The notes: generated by a model not told the origin, from the letters alone. Positions 1-8,883 are shown, numbered from the stretch's first letter. The stretch: DNA of 64,000 nt from Ilyomonas sp965199905 (GCA_965199905.1 OZ241366.1:2170001-2234000); one strand, 5' to 3'. Made by a program: numbers and translations.

Positions 1-1
1 G

Positions 2-520
2 TGGCTCTTTAGTTACTTTGCCAACGGGATGAATCCGAAGGATATTGCCAACCTGAGGTATCAGAATATCCAAGATGAGTATCTGCTTTTCGAGCGGGCA
101 AAGACAGAACGTTCCCTGAGAGAAGATCCGAAAGTCATTACAGTATATATCAGTGAAGATATGAAAGCCATAATAGAACGTTGGGGCAACAAGTCAGCTC
201 TGCTTAAAGACTTTATCTTTCCCATTCTACAGCATGGCATAACTCCGCTTAGACAATACACTCTCATTCAAAATATAGTAGGTGTTATTAATGAAACGAT
301 GAAGCGGATTCTGAAAGAATTGGGAATCGATAAAAAGGCAACCACGTATGTTGCCCGGCATACCTTTTCAACGGTGCTCAAAAAGTCAGGTGCAAGCACC
401 GAAGAAATTCAGGAAGCATTGGGACATACCGACATCAGAACAACGGAAAGTTATCTTGATAGCTTTAACAGGGAAACAAAAAAACAACTTGCGAATCAGT
501 TGACCGCATTTAAAAAATGA
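2..520 (+). CDS. Tyrosine recombinase/integrase, 3' part only
   Basis: The reading frame is open from the window edge, so the N-terminal arm and core-binding domains lie outside. The visible part is the catalytic domain of a Bacteroidota-type phage integrase. It shows the ARHTF motif (box with catalytic Arg and His), then GHTDIRTT and the Tyr of ESYLDSF. Upstream residues WLFSYFANGMNPKDIANLRY match the same stretch of the integrase at 26040-27266 (DLWMFTYLCNGINMKDIAKLRY), so the two are close relatives. An internal ATG at 29 exists but the homology continues upstream of it. It probably belongs to a separate integrated element ending just left of the cassette array. Confidence 0.85.
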   Translation, partial: WLFSYFANGMNPKDIANLRYQNIQDEYLLFERAKTERSLREDPKVITVYISEDMKAIIERWGNKSALLKDFIFPILQHGITPLRQYTLIQNIVGVINETMKRILKELGIDKKATTYVARHTFSTVLKKSGASTEEIQEALGHTDIRTTESYLDSFNRETKKQLANQLTAFKK

Positions 521-601
521 ACTTTGTGTGGAGAATGAAAACTTCAAATTTTCATTTGAGCAGCTTATTTATAATCTTCTAAAGTGGTTCATAGCAATTG
601 C

Positions 602-800
602 GCACAACGAACCGGTATTGCCGCAGATGGGATATTTGTTGCTGTGTCAGCCCGCAACCGCAACCGAATAATGAAATAAAAATACAAGTTAACAACTAAA
701 TGTTGAGTAGAATTCCGTCAAGCCCAGATGCAGTACAGTAGCGATTTACAGCTGATTTATCTTCCGTCTGCCCCATTTGCCGGCAATACATTTGTTGCTT
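602..800 (-). repeat. attC-like cassette repeat R1
   Basis: First of six repeats of about 200 nt. Its ends are imperfectly complementary: GGTATTGCCGCAGATGGG near 614-631 against CCCCATTTGCCGGCAATAC near 771-789. The outer edges carry AAC (606-608) and GTT (794-796). The middle shares the motifs TTCCGTCA and AAGCC with the other copies but is otherwise diverged. It resembles an integron attC site in layout, though the edges do not match the canonical GTTRRRY core exactly. Confidence 0.6.
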
Positions 801-909
801 GCTGTGTTTTTGTCATGCCGTAGTACCAGTTTGTCGTAATGCCTGGTCACTTTTAATTTAAGATTCTGTCAACACCTTGATTATACTCAAGCTTGAACTA
901 AATTTGGAA

Positions 910-1284
910 ATGTTGTTCTCTTTAAAAACAAGAAGTTTTTTATTCAAAATCTTCGCTGGTTTTGGGTGTTTGGCTAGTGTTTATCATTTTGTTGGCTTGT
1001 TTTATAAAGTAGATGAAGCCCCGATTTGGCGTCATCTGCTTTTTATTGGGATAAATATTTTTTGTGTTTATGGTTTCTCAAAACGTCCAAAATATTTTGT
1101 CTTGTTTGTAATATTACTATTTGTCCAGCAATGTTACAGCCACGGAACGTATATGGTTAATTTATGGATGAGGACAAAACAATTACATTGGATAAGTTTC
1201 TTTGATTTGCTTCTTCTTCCAATTGGATTAATTTGTCTAATTGAAGATTATACACTGAAAAACCAAAAACTAAAATCAGTGTAG
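910..1284 (+). CDS. Small hypothetical integral membrane protein (cassette gene)
   Basis: About 124 residues with four hydrophobic segments: near residues 10-35 (FKIFAGFGCLASVYHFVGLF), 45-62, 65-82 and 100-120. I took the ATG at 910 because the longer frame starts at a TTG in 877. No known family is recognised. It lies between repeats R1 and R2 and is the only gene of the array read on the plus strand, opposite to its neighbours, as occasionally occurs in integron arrays. Function unknown. Confidence 0.5.
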   Translation: MLFSLKTRSFLFKIFAGFGCLASVYHFVGLFYKVDEAPIWRHLLFIGINIFCVYGFSKRPKYFVLFVILLFVQQCYSHGTYMVNLWMRTKQLHWISFFDLLLLPIGLICLIEDYTLKNQKLKSV

Positions 1285-1372
1285 CTTTCAAAATTGTCAA
1301 TAATATTTGTTTGTCAATATTGAGTTTTGTGAAACAGTCTCTATAAATTTTGAGTTTGGTCACAACATAGCA

Positions 1373-1576
1373 GACAACTCGGTATTGCTTGCTTGCAGGC
1401 GGGGCGATAGCGTCGTGACTGCCGGTAACCGAAGCTAAACTAATATTTTATTGTTGATGTTTACTTACTAATGCTCACCTGCGTTCCGTCGTGCTGGAAC
1501 TAAAGCTGAACAACGTTATTACTGCTGATGCTGCGCCGTGTCTGCCCCGCTTGCAGCAATACTTTTCCTACGTTTA
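1373..1576 (-). repeat. attC-like cassette repeat R2
   Basis: Left arm GGTATTGCTTGCTTGCAGGC (from 1381) pairs with the right arm TCTGCCCCGCTTGCAGCAAT (from 1541), with a few mismatches. AAC sits at the left edge (1376-1378) and GTT at the right (1572-1574). The interior has the shared words GGTAACCGAAGCT, TTCCGTC and GGAACTAAAGCTGAA. Total length about 204 nt, equal to the other copies within a few bases. Confidence 0.6.
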
Positions 1577-1611
1577 CAAATCATTAGTTTTAGATACAAA
1601 TTGAGAGAACA

Positions 1612-1795
1612 GAAGGCTCAAATAAGATAGTCAATACTTATAAGCTTATAGCTTCTCTAACATGCTTATCCTGAGCCTTCCTTTTACTCACATGCCGGAC
1701 AGTTCATTGAGCAAAAAGCTCGTGTTAGGATAGTGGGCACACGGTAAGATTGTTCTTCCGTCTTTTCCTTACTTAAAATTAATAAAGATTTTCTT
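1612..1795 (+). ncRNA. Possible IS110 bridge (seek) RNA region
   Basis: The 180 nt ahead of the transposase are non-coding and structured. GAAGGCTCA at 1612-1620 is complementary to TGAGCCTTC at 1672-1680, with an internal ATAAGCTTAT palindrome in the loop. A further small hairpin, GAGCAAAAAGCTC, lies near 1708-1720. IS110-group elements are known to encode a bridge RNA in the non-coding end upstream of the transposase; placing it here is inference from position and fold. Confidence 0.35.
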
Positions 1796-2775
1796 ATGAA
1801 TGAAACAACTCTCTATTGCGGTATTGACGTTTCCTGCGATACGCTCGATGTTTGTTATCAGGATGAAGGCAAGGTGCTGCAACATGTTAAAGTGACCAAC
1901 AACACAAAAGGGTTTACGCAGTTGCTGAAATCAACCGGACGGGATTACCGCTTTGTAATGGAAGCCACCGGTGTTTACCATATCTCCCTGATGTTCTTTC
2001 TCTATGAACACGACTGTACGTACAGTGTGGTCAATGCCCTACAGATCAAACGCTATATCCAGATGCATTTAGAGCGCAACAAGAGTGACCGCAAGGATGC
2101 AAAGCGCATCTGCGAGTACGGCATCGAACGCAAGCCATCTCCGTCTCAAATGCCCAAGGCGGGCTTTATTTTGAATGCAAAACGCTCAACAACGCCATCA
2201 AAAAGATAACGACGGAAATCACTGCCTTTACTAACCAGATACATAGCCTGGAGAAACTGCCTGCCGGCAGTGCAGCCGTCATCAGGGCGTACCGGAAAAT
2301 TGTTGCTGAGTTAGAAAAAGAACAGAAGCTGCTTGAAAAACAACTGGATAAAAAACTTGTAGAATGGCAGCCCGAACTCGTACAAAAAGTAAACAGTGTC
2401 ATGTCAATCGGCAAACGGGCAACAGCAGAACTGATTGTCTATACACAAGGCTTTAAAGACATGAATAATTACCGGCAACTCATTAGCTATGCAGGTCTTA
2501 GTCCAAGAGAGTTCACGAGCGGTACCAGCATCCGCGGACGAAGTAAAATCTGCAAGCAAGGCGGCAAAACGCTGCGCAATATCCTGTATATGTGTTCACT
2601 CAGTGCTATAAAAAGCAACCTTGCCTGCAAACAACTTTATGAACGGCTAGTCGCAAAAGGAAAAAATAAAAAAATGGCGTTGATCGCCGTCTGCAACAAG
2701 CTTCTCAAACAAGTATTTGCTGTCGTTCACAACCAAACTTTGTTCGATAACAACTACTCGAAAAATATCGCCTGA
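1796..2775 (+). pseudogene. IS110-family transposase, frameshifted
   Basis: The N-terminal RuvC-like DEDD domain is visible (YCGIDVSCDTLDVC, then EATGVYH and the RNKSDRKDAKRI segment), followed by the C-terminal Transposase_20 domain (LSPREFTSGTSIRGRSKI, then GGKTLRNILYMCS). Frame changes near 2150-2165: after GIERKPSPSQMPK the coding frame shifts so that GLYFECKTLNNAIKKIT continues the protein. Residues usually present between these stretches are partly missing, which suggests a small deletion. A full IS110 transposase needs both parts in one frame, so this copy is probably inactive. Confidence 0.8.
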
Positions 2776-3371
2776 TTTATTTGGTTTTTTACACAGTTCA
2801 TGTTGGCTGCTGTGCTATCTATCTTAAGAACTTCGAATTCGTTTATAAAATTTTCAATGTTCTCTTTGTTTTTGCCAAATGAAAATGCAACTTGATTTAG
2901 TCTATCCAAGTTACAAATGCTGTTAAGTAAAATTTTATTGTCTAACAACACTATTGAAATCATTTCATTTCCCCAAGTCCTAAAGTCGCGATGAGGATTA
3001 TAAACTTCAATAAAATCTTGATTATTTTCTTTTATTGTCCACCCTAAAATGTCAACTACTTTTTTTGATAAATAATAATTTTCAATTTTAGAAAGTCCAG
3101 TATTAAAGTGTGCCAACTTCAATTTGCGTTGTTGACTTTTATAAACTAAAGCACTTGCTAATAAAAAAACAGAAGTACCAGTAATACAAAATATTAATAA
3201 CGTCAACCAGGAACTAACTCCATTTTTGACTAAAAAGAAAATTGCAGTAATAACAGGAATAAGCGCAGTATATCTCAAAGTAATGGCAGCGTCAAAGTGA
3301 TATTTACTTCTCTGTTTGTTGAGAAAAAGCATTTCGCTTTCGGTCATGTAATTAATATTCTCGGAAGTCAT
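2754..3371 (-). CDS. Hypothetical two-TM membrane protein (cassette gene)
   Basis: About 205 residues with two hydrophobic segments near the N-terminus (LRYTALIPVITAIFFLV and LTLLIFCITGTSVFLLASAL), then a soluble C-terminal half. I chose the ATG at 3371; an earlier in-frame ATG lies inside repeat R3. The last residues (NQINQAIFFE) are encoded by DNA that overlaps the IS110 transposase end, so the natural C-terminus may have been lost. No family recognised. It occupies the cassette between R2 and R3. Confidence 0.55.
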   Translation of the reverse strand: MTSENINYMTESEMLFLNKQRSKYHFDAAITLRYTALIPVITAIFFLVKNGVSSWLTLLIFCITGTSVFLLASALVYKSQQRKLKLAHFNTGLSKIENYYLSKKVVDILGWTIKENNQDFIEVYNPHRDFRTWGNEMISIVLLDNKILLNSICNLDRLNQVAFSFGKNKENIENFINEFEVLKIDSTAANMNCVKNQINQAIFFE

Positions 3372-3417
3372 ATTGCAATAAATAACCACTTTAATATTTA
3401 AGCTGTCAAAACGCATA

Positions 3418-3622
3418 GCAGCCAACGAACAGGGCTTGCTGCAGGTGTGGAATTCATTAAACGTCCAGCCTGGAACCGCTGCTCAATAGTGAACTAAAAG
3501 TACAAGTTAAAAACTAAAAGCCCAATAGCATTCCGTCAAGCCCGGACTGAAGCATAATGCAGAGATGAAGCTGAAGCTAACAACGTCCAGCCACACTTGC
3601 AGCAAACCCCATGTTGGCAGCA
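3418..3622 (-). repeat. attC-like cassette repeat R3
   Basis: One of the clearest copies. Left arm GCAGCCAACGAACAGGGCTT continues to GTGTGG at 3450; right arm CCACACTTGCAGCAAACCCC continues through ATGTTGGCAGC at 3622. The arms are nearly perfectly complementary, with a few unpaired bases on one side, as in attC sites with extrahelical bases. The left edge has CCAAC and the right GTTGG. The stop codon of the nuclease-like gene (3624) abuts the repeat. Confidence 0.7.
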
Positions 3623-3623
3623 G

Positions 3624-4115
3624 TTATGGTAGTCTCATTCCACCTGTAACAGAAGTATAAGGGAAAAAGTCTGGCATGAAGCCATCAAACCCTTTTTGTG
3701 TTAGCCATAGTTGTCTATTAGGCTCAAAAATATCTTTAGAGATAGGTATCTGGGCATTAGGATTATGGAATACACTAAAGCCTTCACTCCAATTTTCGTG
3801 ATGTGTACCGTCACCAACATAATATTCAAAAACCATTTCTGGATTTTGGGGAGTATAGCAACTTCCTACTCTTGAAAGTATTACTTTTTTACTTCCAAAT
3901 CCATTCTGCCTACCGATACGATTGAATTTATCAAGGTTGCCAACATTTGTAAAGATTACGGCACTAATGTTCTCTGCACCTTTCAAATTAAAAAAGCCAT
4001 AAGGAATGGTCTTGTCTTTATAAGTGTATTGAGTTATAAACTCGTCCCGATTAACTGTGTTACCGTATATATCCTTTTCGTGCTTAATTACGAAACCATA
4101 CTGTAAGTACCCCAT
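3624..4115 (-). pseudogene. C-terminal part of a cassette gene split by IS3
   Basis: About 163 residues, the downstream half of one gene whose upstream half is at 5282-5863. The frame enters directly from the left end of the IS3-family element, and the apparent start (ATGGGGTAC) is at the junction. It contains FNLKGAENISAVIFTNVGN and FSVFHNPNAQIP. On its own it is unlikely to be translated. The family is not recognised; the combined protein resembles a PD-(D/E)XK-like nuclease only in its N-terminal half. Confidence 0.65.
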
Positions 4116-4129
4116 AAATCAGACAGTAG

Positions 4130-4885
4130 TTAGCTGATGTTTTTCTTTTCATCAGCGATATTTTTGTATTCAGATGGTGTCAGATTATCAAGTGCTTCAT
4201 GAGGTCTTCTGTGGTTGTACTCTTCCATCCATTCAGTCGTTAACAATCTTACTTCATGCAATTCAAAGAACAGATAAGCATCCAGAACAGCTTCTCTGTA
4301 CAGCCGGTTGAACCGCTCAATAAAACCATTCTGCATCGGTCTGCCCGGCTGCGTGTACTGAATGCAAATGTGGTTCTCTTCTGCCCACGTTGTCAGTTCA
4401 TGCGAGGTGAACTCCGGTCCGTTATCCACTCTGATCCTTACCGGTTTGCCTCGTTCAGCAATCACCCTGTTCAATACTCTTGTCACTCTTTTGGCAGACA
4501 AAGAGGTGTCAATCTCAATAGCCAGTGCTTCTCTTGTACAGTCATCAATGATGTTGAGCGTTCTGAACTTTCTTCCGCTCACCATACTGTCACTCATAAA
4601 GTCCATGCTCCACGTTTGGTTGATGGCTGTTTCTCTTACCAGCGGACGCTTTACTCTCGCCGGCAGCCTGCGCTTGCGCCGTCGTCTTTTATTCAGCTTC
4701 AGCATCTTGTACACTCTGTATACTTTCTTATGGTTCCAGCTTTTGCCGTCTCTTCTCAGGTAAGCAAACAGCTTTCTAAAGCCATAACAGGGATGCTTAA
4801 ACGCTAAATCCTGTAAGGCTCCGGCAACTTCTGTGTCATCTTTTTTACTGCTGTAATAGTACTGTGAACGGGACAGGAACGTCAT
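4130..4885 (-). CDS. IS3-family transposase OrfB (DDE integrase domain)
   Basis: The protein has the HTH_21-like region (FKHPCYGFRKLFAYLRRDGK) and an rve integrase core with the DDE triad: Asp in WSMDFMSD, Asp in RVDNGPEFTS, and Glu in QNGFIERFNR. The last segment EEYNHRRPHEALDNLTPSEY is typical of the IS3 family. As a separate frame it starts at MTFLSRSQYY, but the frame stays open upstream to the orfA end, consistent with production as an OrfAB fusion by -1 frameshifting at the A7 run (4966-4972). Confidence 0.9.
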   Translation of the reverse strand: MTFLSRSQYYYSSKKDDTEVAGALQDLAFKHPCYGFRKLFAYLRRDGKSWNHKKVYRVYKMLKLNKRRRRKRRLPARVKRPLVRETAINQTWSMDFMSDSMVSGRKFRTLNIIDDCTREALAIEIDTSLSAKRVTRVLNRVIAERGKPVRIRVDNGPEFTSHELTTWAEENHICIQYTQPGRPMQNGFIERFNRLYREAVLDAYLFFELHEVRLLTTEWMEEYNHRRPHEALDNLTPSEYKNIADEKKNIS

Positions 4886-4935
4886 CTTGCAGGCTCTCTG
4901 AACAGGTAACTTGTAATCTTTTACAATCCTTTCTG

Positions 4936-5226
4936 TTAACTGCCTTTTGTCAGAGAGCCCCAGCCTTTTTTTGAGATCACATCTTTAAGAATGGAATGAT
5001 CCAGGCTCAGCTCGGCATACATCTTTTTCAGCCTGCTGTTCTCTTCTTCCAGATCTTTGAGCCGCTTGACATCCGAGGCTTCCATGCCTCCGTATCTGCT
5101 TTTCCAGTTGTAAAATGTGGCTTCGCTAATGCTGTGCTCCCGGCAAAGTTCTTTGGTGGCTCTGCCCGCTTCCTGTTGCTTCAATATGGCAACAATCTGC
5201 GTCTCTGTAAATCTTGAATTCTTCAT
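4936..5226 (-). CDS. IS3-family transposase OrfA (HTH)
   Basis: 96 residues with a HTH_8/transposase_8 domain (KNSRFTETQIVAILKQQEAG, then ELCREHSISEATFYNWKSRYGG) and a leucine-zipper-like tail (LKDLEEENSRLKKMYAELSL). This sequence type is seen in IS407-group members. Near its end the minus strand reads seven A followed by G (4965-4972); slipping -1 there replaces the tail GWGSLTKGS by RLGLSDKRQLTERIVKDY, which runs into OrfB. Confidence 0.9.
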   Translation of the reverse strand: MKNSRFTETQIVAILKQQEAGRATKELCREHSISEATFYNWKSRYGGMEASDVKRLKDLEEENSRLKKMYAELSLDHSILKDVISKKGWGSLTKGS

Positions 5227-5281
5227 CGTTTGCAGTTTAAAATTATACTTCTTTCTCTAATTCTAAACTGTCCGATTTTTA

Positions 5282-5863
5282 GGGATACTTACAATACAAG
5301 TAAGACATAATTTTATAATCAGGAAAGTTGTTGGCGTGCGAATGATGAAATGCTTCAATTGCGATAACTAAAGGCTTCTTTTCTATGTGAGGCATTTCCC
5401 AATATTTCTTTTTCAATTTGGAAAATAAAGCACTTCCTAATTTTATTGTAGTCTGGTCAATTATATCCCGTTGAGCTTGTTTTTGTTGTTCAGGGTTTGA
5501 ATTATCGAAAGCTTGTTTTATTAGTTCTTCAGTGTCCTTATCATTGTTGGTCGGATTAGAAGTAACTGCTTCAACAGCTATCTCCAGATTATTTTTAGTA
5601 ATGAAGAAGTCTGGATTGTCACCTTCTCTTTTGATGACAAAATTATTTTCCTTGAAGAATTGATAAAGTAATATCTCCCAAAGTCGTTGGTTAAATCCTG
5701 TAGTTTGAAATTGTTCATTTAAATTTCCATCAATGTCTTTAAATTCTTTGGAGACTTCCTTGATAAGTTGTCGTGCAGGTTCAAACACTGGATTACTAAT
5801 CAATTCTCGAAACAATTCGTGAAGTTTACTGTCGTCAACTATTTGTGTTGTAAGGTCTGCCAT
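5282..5863 (-). pseudogene. N-terminal part of a nuclease-like cassette gene split by IS3
   Basis: The start is the ATG at 5863 (MADLTTQIVDDSKL), just 7 nt from repeat R5; the longer frame would begin inside the repeat. The visible part shows a helical N-terminus and then a PD-(D/E)XK-like core: KREGDNPDFFI followed by NNLEIAVEAVTSNP. The frame runs into IS3 DNA at SYLYCKYP. The other half is at 3624-4115. Before insertion the gene encoded about 355 residues. A nuclease fold is inference from the core pattern; the family name is not known to me. Confidence 0.6.
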
Positions 5864-5869
5864 ATTATT

Positions 5870-6073
5870 GCTGCCAACGTTGAACGGCTTGGCGTTGTGG
5901 CGGCATTTGAAATACGTCAGCAGACAACTAAAGCCGATTAAAGACCTAAAGTACAAAACATATTCTATTGCTGAGCGATGCTGGTCACGATGGAACTACT
6001 GCTGAATAAGGAACAAAATGCAGATGGCTTGTTTGTCGCCCCGCCATAACGCCAAACCGCATGTTGGTAGCCG
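5870..6073 (-). repeat. attC-like cassette repeat R5
   Basis: Left arm GCTGCCAACGTTGAACGGCT continues with TGGCGTTGTGGCGGC; right arm CCCCGCCATAACGCCAAACC continues with GCATGTTGGTAGC. They pair with one or two bulges. CCAAC and GTTGG form the edges. The interior contains the shared words GGTCACGATGGAACT and GCTGAATAAGGAAC. Length about 204 nt. Confidence 0.7.
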
Positions 6074-6099
6074 TTTTTCTTTGCATGATAAACAAGTAA

Positions 6100-7746
6100 C
6101 TATTTGTTTTGAACATTGATATAAAAATTTTCATCCACTGAAATTTTGTTTGACTTATTTACAAGTTTTATTGTCTGCCAATCTGTTGTCGGCTTAACCC
6201 ATAAAGGTTTGTCCGCAACTATTTTTAAAGGCATTGTAAAATTATTTATGCAATTTATAAATCTATATCTTAATTCATTTCCTTCTAATTTGTATTCAAA
6301 CGTTGGTATCTGAGTTGTTCTTAAATATTGGTCAAAAACTTTTGAAAAATTAATTCCTGATTTCTCGTTAATGTAATTTTCAATTTGCTTTGTTGTTACT
6401 GTTTGATGATAAAACTGTTTGTTCATTCCAATTAAGATTTGCCTGAACTTTTCATCATCATTTATAATTTGTCTTATCATGTGCAACATGTTTCTTCCTT
6501 TTGGATACATGTCGCTTCCACCTTCTTTGCCAACATTGTAAGGTCCAATAATTGGCTCGTCGTTTTTTATGTTGTCCCTTGTGCCTATTACATATTTATT
6601 GCCTGCACTGTCACTTAAATAATCTTTCATGTAAAGAACATCTGCATAACAGGCAAAACTTTCTTGAATCCATTTGTCAGCAGGGTCTTTGGCTGTTATG
6701 CTGTTGCCAAACCATTCATGCGCACTTTCATGAACAATTAAAAAATCCCATTTCATTCCATATCCTGTTCCTGAATAATCTACGCCATGATTGCCGTTTA
6801 CATATCCATTGCCGTAAGCAATATCACTTTGATGTTCCATTCCATAGTTTGGAGCATCAACCATTTTGTAACCGTCTTCATAAAAAGGATAAGCACCAAA
6901 CCAATGTTCAAAACTTTTCATCATTGAATGAACTTGAGGCAACATGTGTTTTTTTGCTTTGTCATAGTTGTAATCCAATATCCAGTAATTCAAGTCTAAA
7001 TTGCCTTTTAAACCCTTGTAGGTTTCTTTTATGTTTACATACTTGCCAATATAAGGACAGATGTCGTAATTATTAATTGGATTTACAACATGCCATTTAT
7101 ATGTTTTAGTGTGATTGCTATTTTGCTTTTCAAATTCTAATCGTCCGTTGCCGATTGCAGTTAAAGTATCAGGAACTATCATTGTTAAAGAAGCGCCTGA
7201 ATCTGGTTCATCACTTTGAATGTCTTTACATGGATACCATGTGCTTGCTCCAATGCCTTGACAAGCTACGGTCATCCAAGGTCTGCCTAAACTATCAGTT
7301 GTCCAAACCCAACCACCGTCCCATGGTGGCGTTGCGGCTTCATGCGGACTTCCTGAATAGTAAATCGTAATGCTGTCAATAGAGGCTTGGTGTTGGTTTG
7401 AAAGGTTTAGATACCAAACGTTCATTTCATTTGCAAAAGATATTTTTTGATTATTCAGTTTAACACTGTCAATTTTTAATGGCTTTTGCAAGTCAATTTG
7501 CATAACACCGTTATTGTCGGCTAAAACTTTGTACTTAATAATATTGAAACCACTTATTGTTTTGGATAAAAAATCTGGTTTTATAGTAATTGCATAATAA
7601 AAAACGTCCCACCATATTCTTTCAGGAGTTACAGAGCCACGTAAAGTGTCTTGATGAGTCAAGTGTTTTTTGTCATTCCAGGGTTGAGCTACTACAACAT
7701 TAATTATTAAGCAAAATAAAAATCCAAACAACAATCTTTTTCGCAT
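6100..7746 (-). CDS. M1-family metallopeptidase, exported (cassette gene)
   Basis: 548 residues. A signal peptide (MRKRLLFGFLFCLIINVVVAQ) precedes a beta-rich M1 N-domain and the gluzincin catalytic domain. The zinc motif HESAHEWFGNS (HEXXH) is followed after 18 residues by the third ligand in WIQESFACYAD. GMEHQSDIAYGN stands in for the GAMEN exopeptidase loop. M1 enzymes remove N-terminal residues from peptides; this one would act in the periplasm. The ERAP-like C-terminal domain is short. I chose the ATG at 7746 over an upstream TTG at 7764. It occupies the cassette between R5 and R6, unusually long for a cassette gene. Confidence 0.85.
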   Translation of the reverse strand: MRKRLLFGFLFCLIINVVVAQPWNDKKHLTHQDTLRGSVTPERIWWDVFYYAITIKPDFLSKTISGFNIIKYKVLADNNGVMQIDLQKPLKIDSVKLNNQKISFANEMNVWYLNLSNQHQASIDSITIYYSGSPHEAATPPWDGGWVWTTDSLGRPWMTVACQGIGASTWYPCKDIQSDEPDSGASLTMIVPDTLTAIGNGRLEFEKQNSNHTKTYKWHVVNPINNYDICPYIGKYVNIKETYKGLKGNLDLNYWILDYNYDKAKKHMLPQVHSMMKSFEHWFGAYPFYEDGYKMVDAPNYGMEHQSDIAYGNGYVNGNHGVDYSGTGYGMKWDFLIVHESAHEWFGNSITAKDPADKWIQESFACYADVLYMKDYLSDSAGNKYVIGTRDNIKNDEPIIGPYNVGKEGGSDMYPKGRNMLHMIRQIINDDEKFRQILIGMNKQFYHQTVTTKQIENYINEKSGINFSKVFDQYLRTTQIPTFEYKLEGNELRYRFINCINNFTMPLKIVADKPLWVKPTTDWQTIKLVNKSNKISVDENFYINVQNK

Positions 7747-7843
7747 AACTAAAAATTTAGTCAAACATAACTAAAAGTTTAGTTGTTAGAATACTTTATA
7801 AAAAAAGATTTACTGAAATGAATTGCGAAGTGTCCGATAAAAT

Positions 7844-8043
7844 GGCTACCAACGGTAAGGCTTGGCGATGGGCTGGTATTCATTGCTTGTCAAGCCCGGA
7901 ACCAAAGCTGAAATTGTTACCAAAGCTGAAGATAACAACTAATAGCTAAATTTATAATGTCAAGCTGGAACTATTGCTGATATTGATTTTGTAGCCGATT
8001 GTTCTTCCGTCAGCCAGCCTATTGCCAAACCTATTGTTGTGCG
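7844..8043 (-). repeat. attC-like cassette repeat R6
   Basis: Left arm GGCTACCAACGGTAAGGCTT continues with GGCGATGGGCTGG; right arm CAGCCAGCCTATTGCCAAAC continues with CTATTGTTGTGCG. The left edge is of the ACCAAC type while the right edge is GTTGTGCG. Edges of two types in one repeat are expected if recombination swaps the outer part of the site, as in integrons. Interior words: CCGGAACCAAAGCTGAA and CTTCCGTC. Confidence 0.7.
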
Positions 8044-8064
8044 TTCGTTTTTTTGTCAAACATG

Positions 8065-8541
8065 TTAAGGTCCGATTTTAGGCGCTTCTATAAATTTATT
8101 GTGACTGTCAATGTAATGACTGTAGTCAAAACGACCTGAGCCTAATAATGCATTTTCACTCTTGTCCATATACACCCCTAAAAAGTCACCTTCTGCTACA
8201 TAATGCCAATTACCTTTTTCTACAATTTTGCCTTTGTCATCTGATTGATAAGAAATAACGATGAATGAATTATCATTTTTAAGTATTGCTTTGCAAGAGT
8301 CACAATTTGGATATTTAATTAGATTGTAGGTTCCGACAAATTGTAATGATGCTTCTTTGTTGTATTGCTTGTTACTAAAAGTTATAAATGCTAATAAGGC
8401 GAAACATGATAAGCAGCCAATAGTGAATAATATTTTTCTCCAAGTAGTCTTCGAAGTAAATATTTTCCAACCAAAGAAAAGTCCTGCCAAAGCAATTATG
8501 CCATAAATTATGTAAGCAATTAAAATTCCTAAAGCAGCCAT
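8065..8541 (-). CDS. Hypothetical membrane-anchored protein (cassette gene)
   Basis: 158 residues. Two transmembrane helices occupy residues 3-25 (LGILIAYIIYGIIALAGLFF) and 35-55 (ILFTIGCLSCFALLAFITF). The following soluble domain has a CxxC pair (NCDSCKAIL) and a beta-rich pattern (GTYNLIKY, NSFIVISYQ, GNWHYV) resembling small lipocalin-like or META-like stress domains seen in Bacteroidota, but I cannot name it. The ATG at 8541 is 33 nt from R7. Stop is 22 nt from R6. Confidence 0.6.
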   Translation of the reverse strand: MAALGILIAYIIYGIIALAGLFFGWKIFTSKTTWRKILFTIGCLSCFALLAFITFSNKQYNKEASLQFVGTYNLIKYPNCDSCKAILKNDNSFIVISYQSDDKGKIVEKGNWHYVAEGDFLGVYMDKSENALLGSGRFDYSHYIDSHNKFIEAPKIGP

Positions 8542-8573
8542 TTATGTTTCGTTTAAGGTGTCGCTCTAAAATG

Positions 8574-8773
8574 ACGCACAACGTAGGATGGCTTTGCGAT
8601 GGGCTGGGAAAAGCAGCACATCAGCCCGAACCGAAGCTGAACAACGAACTGAAAGTAAAAATTAACAAAGTGCTGCTCAATTATTTTATGTCAGTTGAAA
8701 CAAAAGTTGAAGAAAATACAAATGCTGATGGTAATTCCGTCAGCCAGCCTATTGCAAAACCGCATGTTGTGCG
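8574..8773 (-). repeat. attC-like cassette repeat R7
   Basis: Left arm ACGCACAACGTAGGATGGCT continues with TTGCGATGGGCTGGG; right arm CAGCCAGCCTATTGCAAAAC continues with CGCATGTTGTGCGT. The GCACAAC and GTTGTGC edges are exact complements. The interior has CCGAACCGAAGCTGAACAAC and ATTCCGTC. About 200 nt. A plus-strand frame crossing it (8544-8912) is only a by-product. Confidence 0.7.
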
Positions 8774-8883
8774 TTCGCCAAAGTCAACTAACAAACTTAA
8801 AAGGGCTATCAAAGACTTGTCCGAAATGCCTTATTTAGATAACGAATATTTACATAAAAGAGAGCAGTCTTTTAAGTGTTTAA

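Larger units (their letters stand above)
1600..2775 (+). mobile_element. IS110-family insertion sequence, transposase frameshifted
   Basis: The element comprises a structured non-coding 5' region (about 1600-1795) and the transposase remnant 1796-2775. IS110 elements have no clear terminal inverted repeats, so both ends are approximate. It lies inside a cassette between R2 and R3, and its right end overlaps the 3' end of the minus-strand membrane-protein gene, so insertion probably replaced that gene's last codons. Confidence 0.65.
4116..5281 (-). mobile_element. IS3-family insertion sequence (IS407-like group)
   Basis: About 1.17 kb. The ends are related inverted sequences: AAATCAGACAGT at the left and, read on the minus strand from the right, AAAATCGGACAGTTTAG. 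It carries orfA and orfB in the usual arrangement with a frameshift window. It sits inside a minus-strand cassette gene, whose two halves abut the ends. I could not see a clean target duplication. Confidence 0.85.

Noticed and set aside
4256..4807. Plus-strand frame opposite the IS3 transposase
   Set aside because: It is the antisense shadow of the DDE transposase gene and has no family features.
6552..7076. Plus-strand frame opposite the M1 peptidase gene
   Set aside because: Cysteine-, histidine- and leucine-rich composition typical of an antisense frame; the minus-strand gene is clear.
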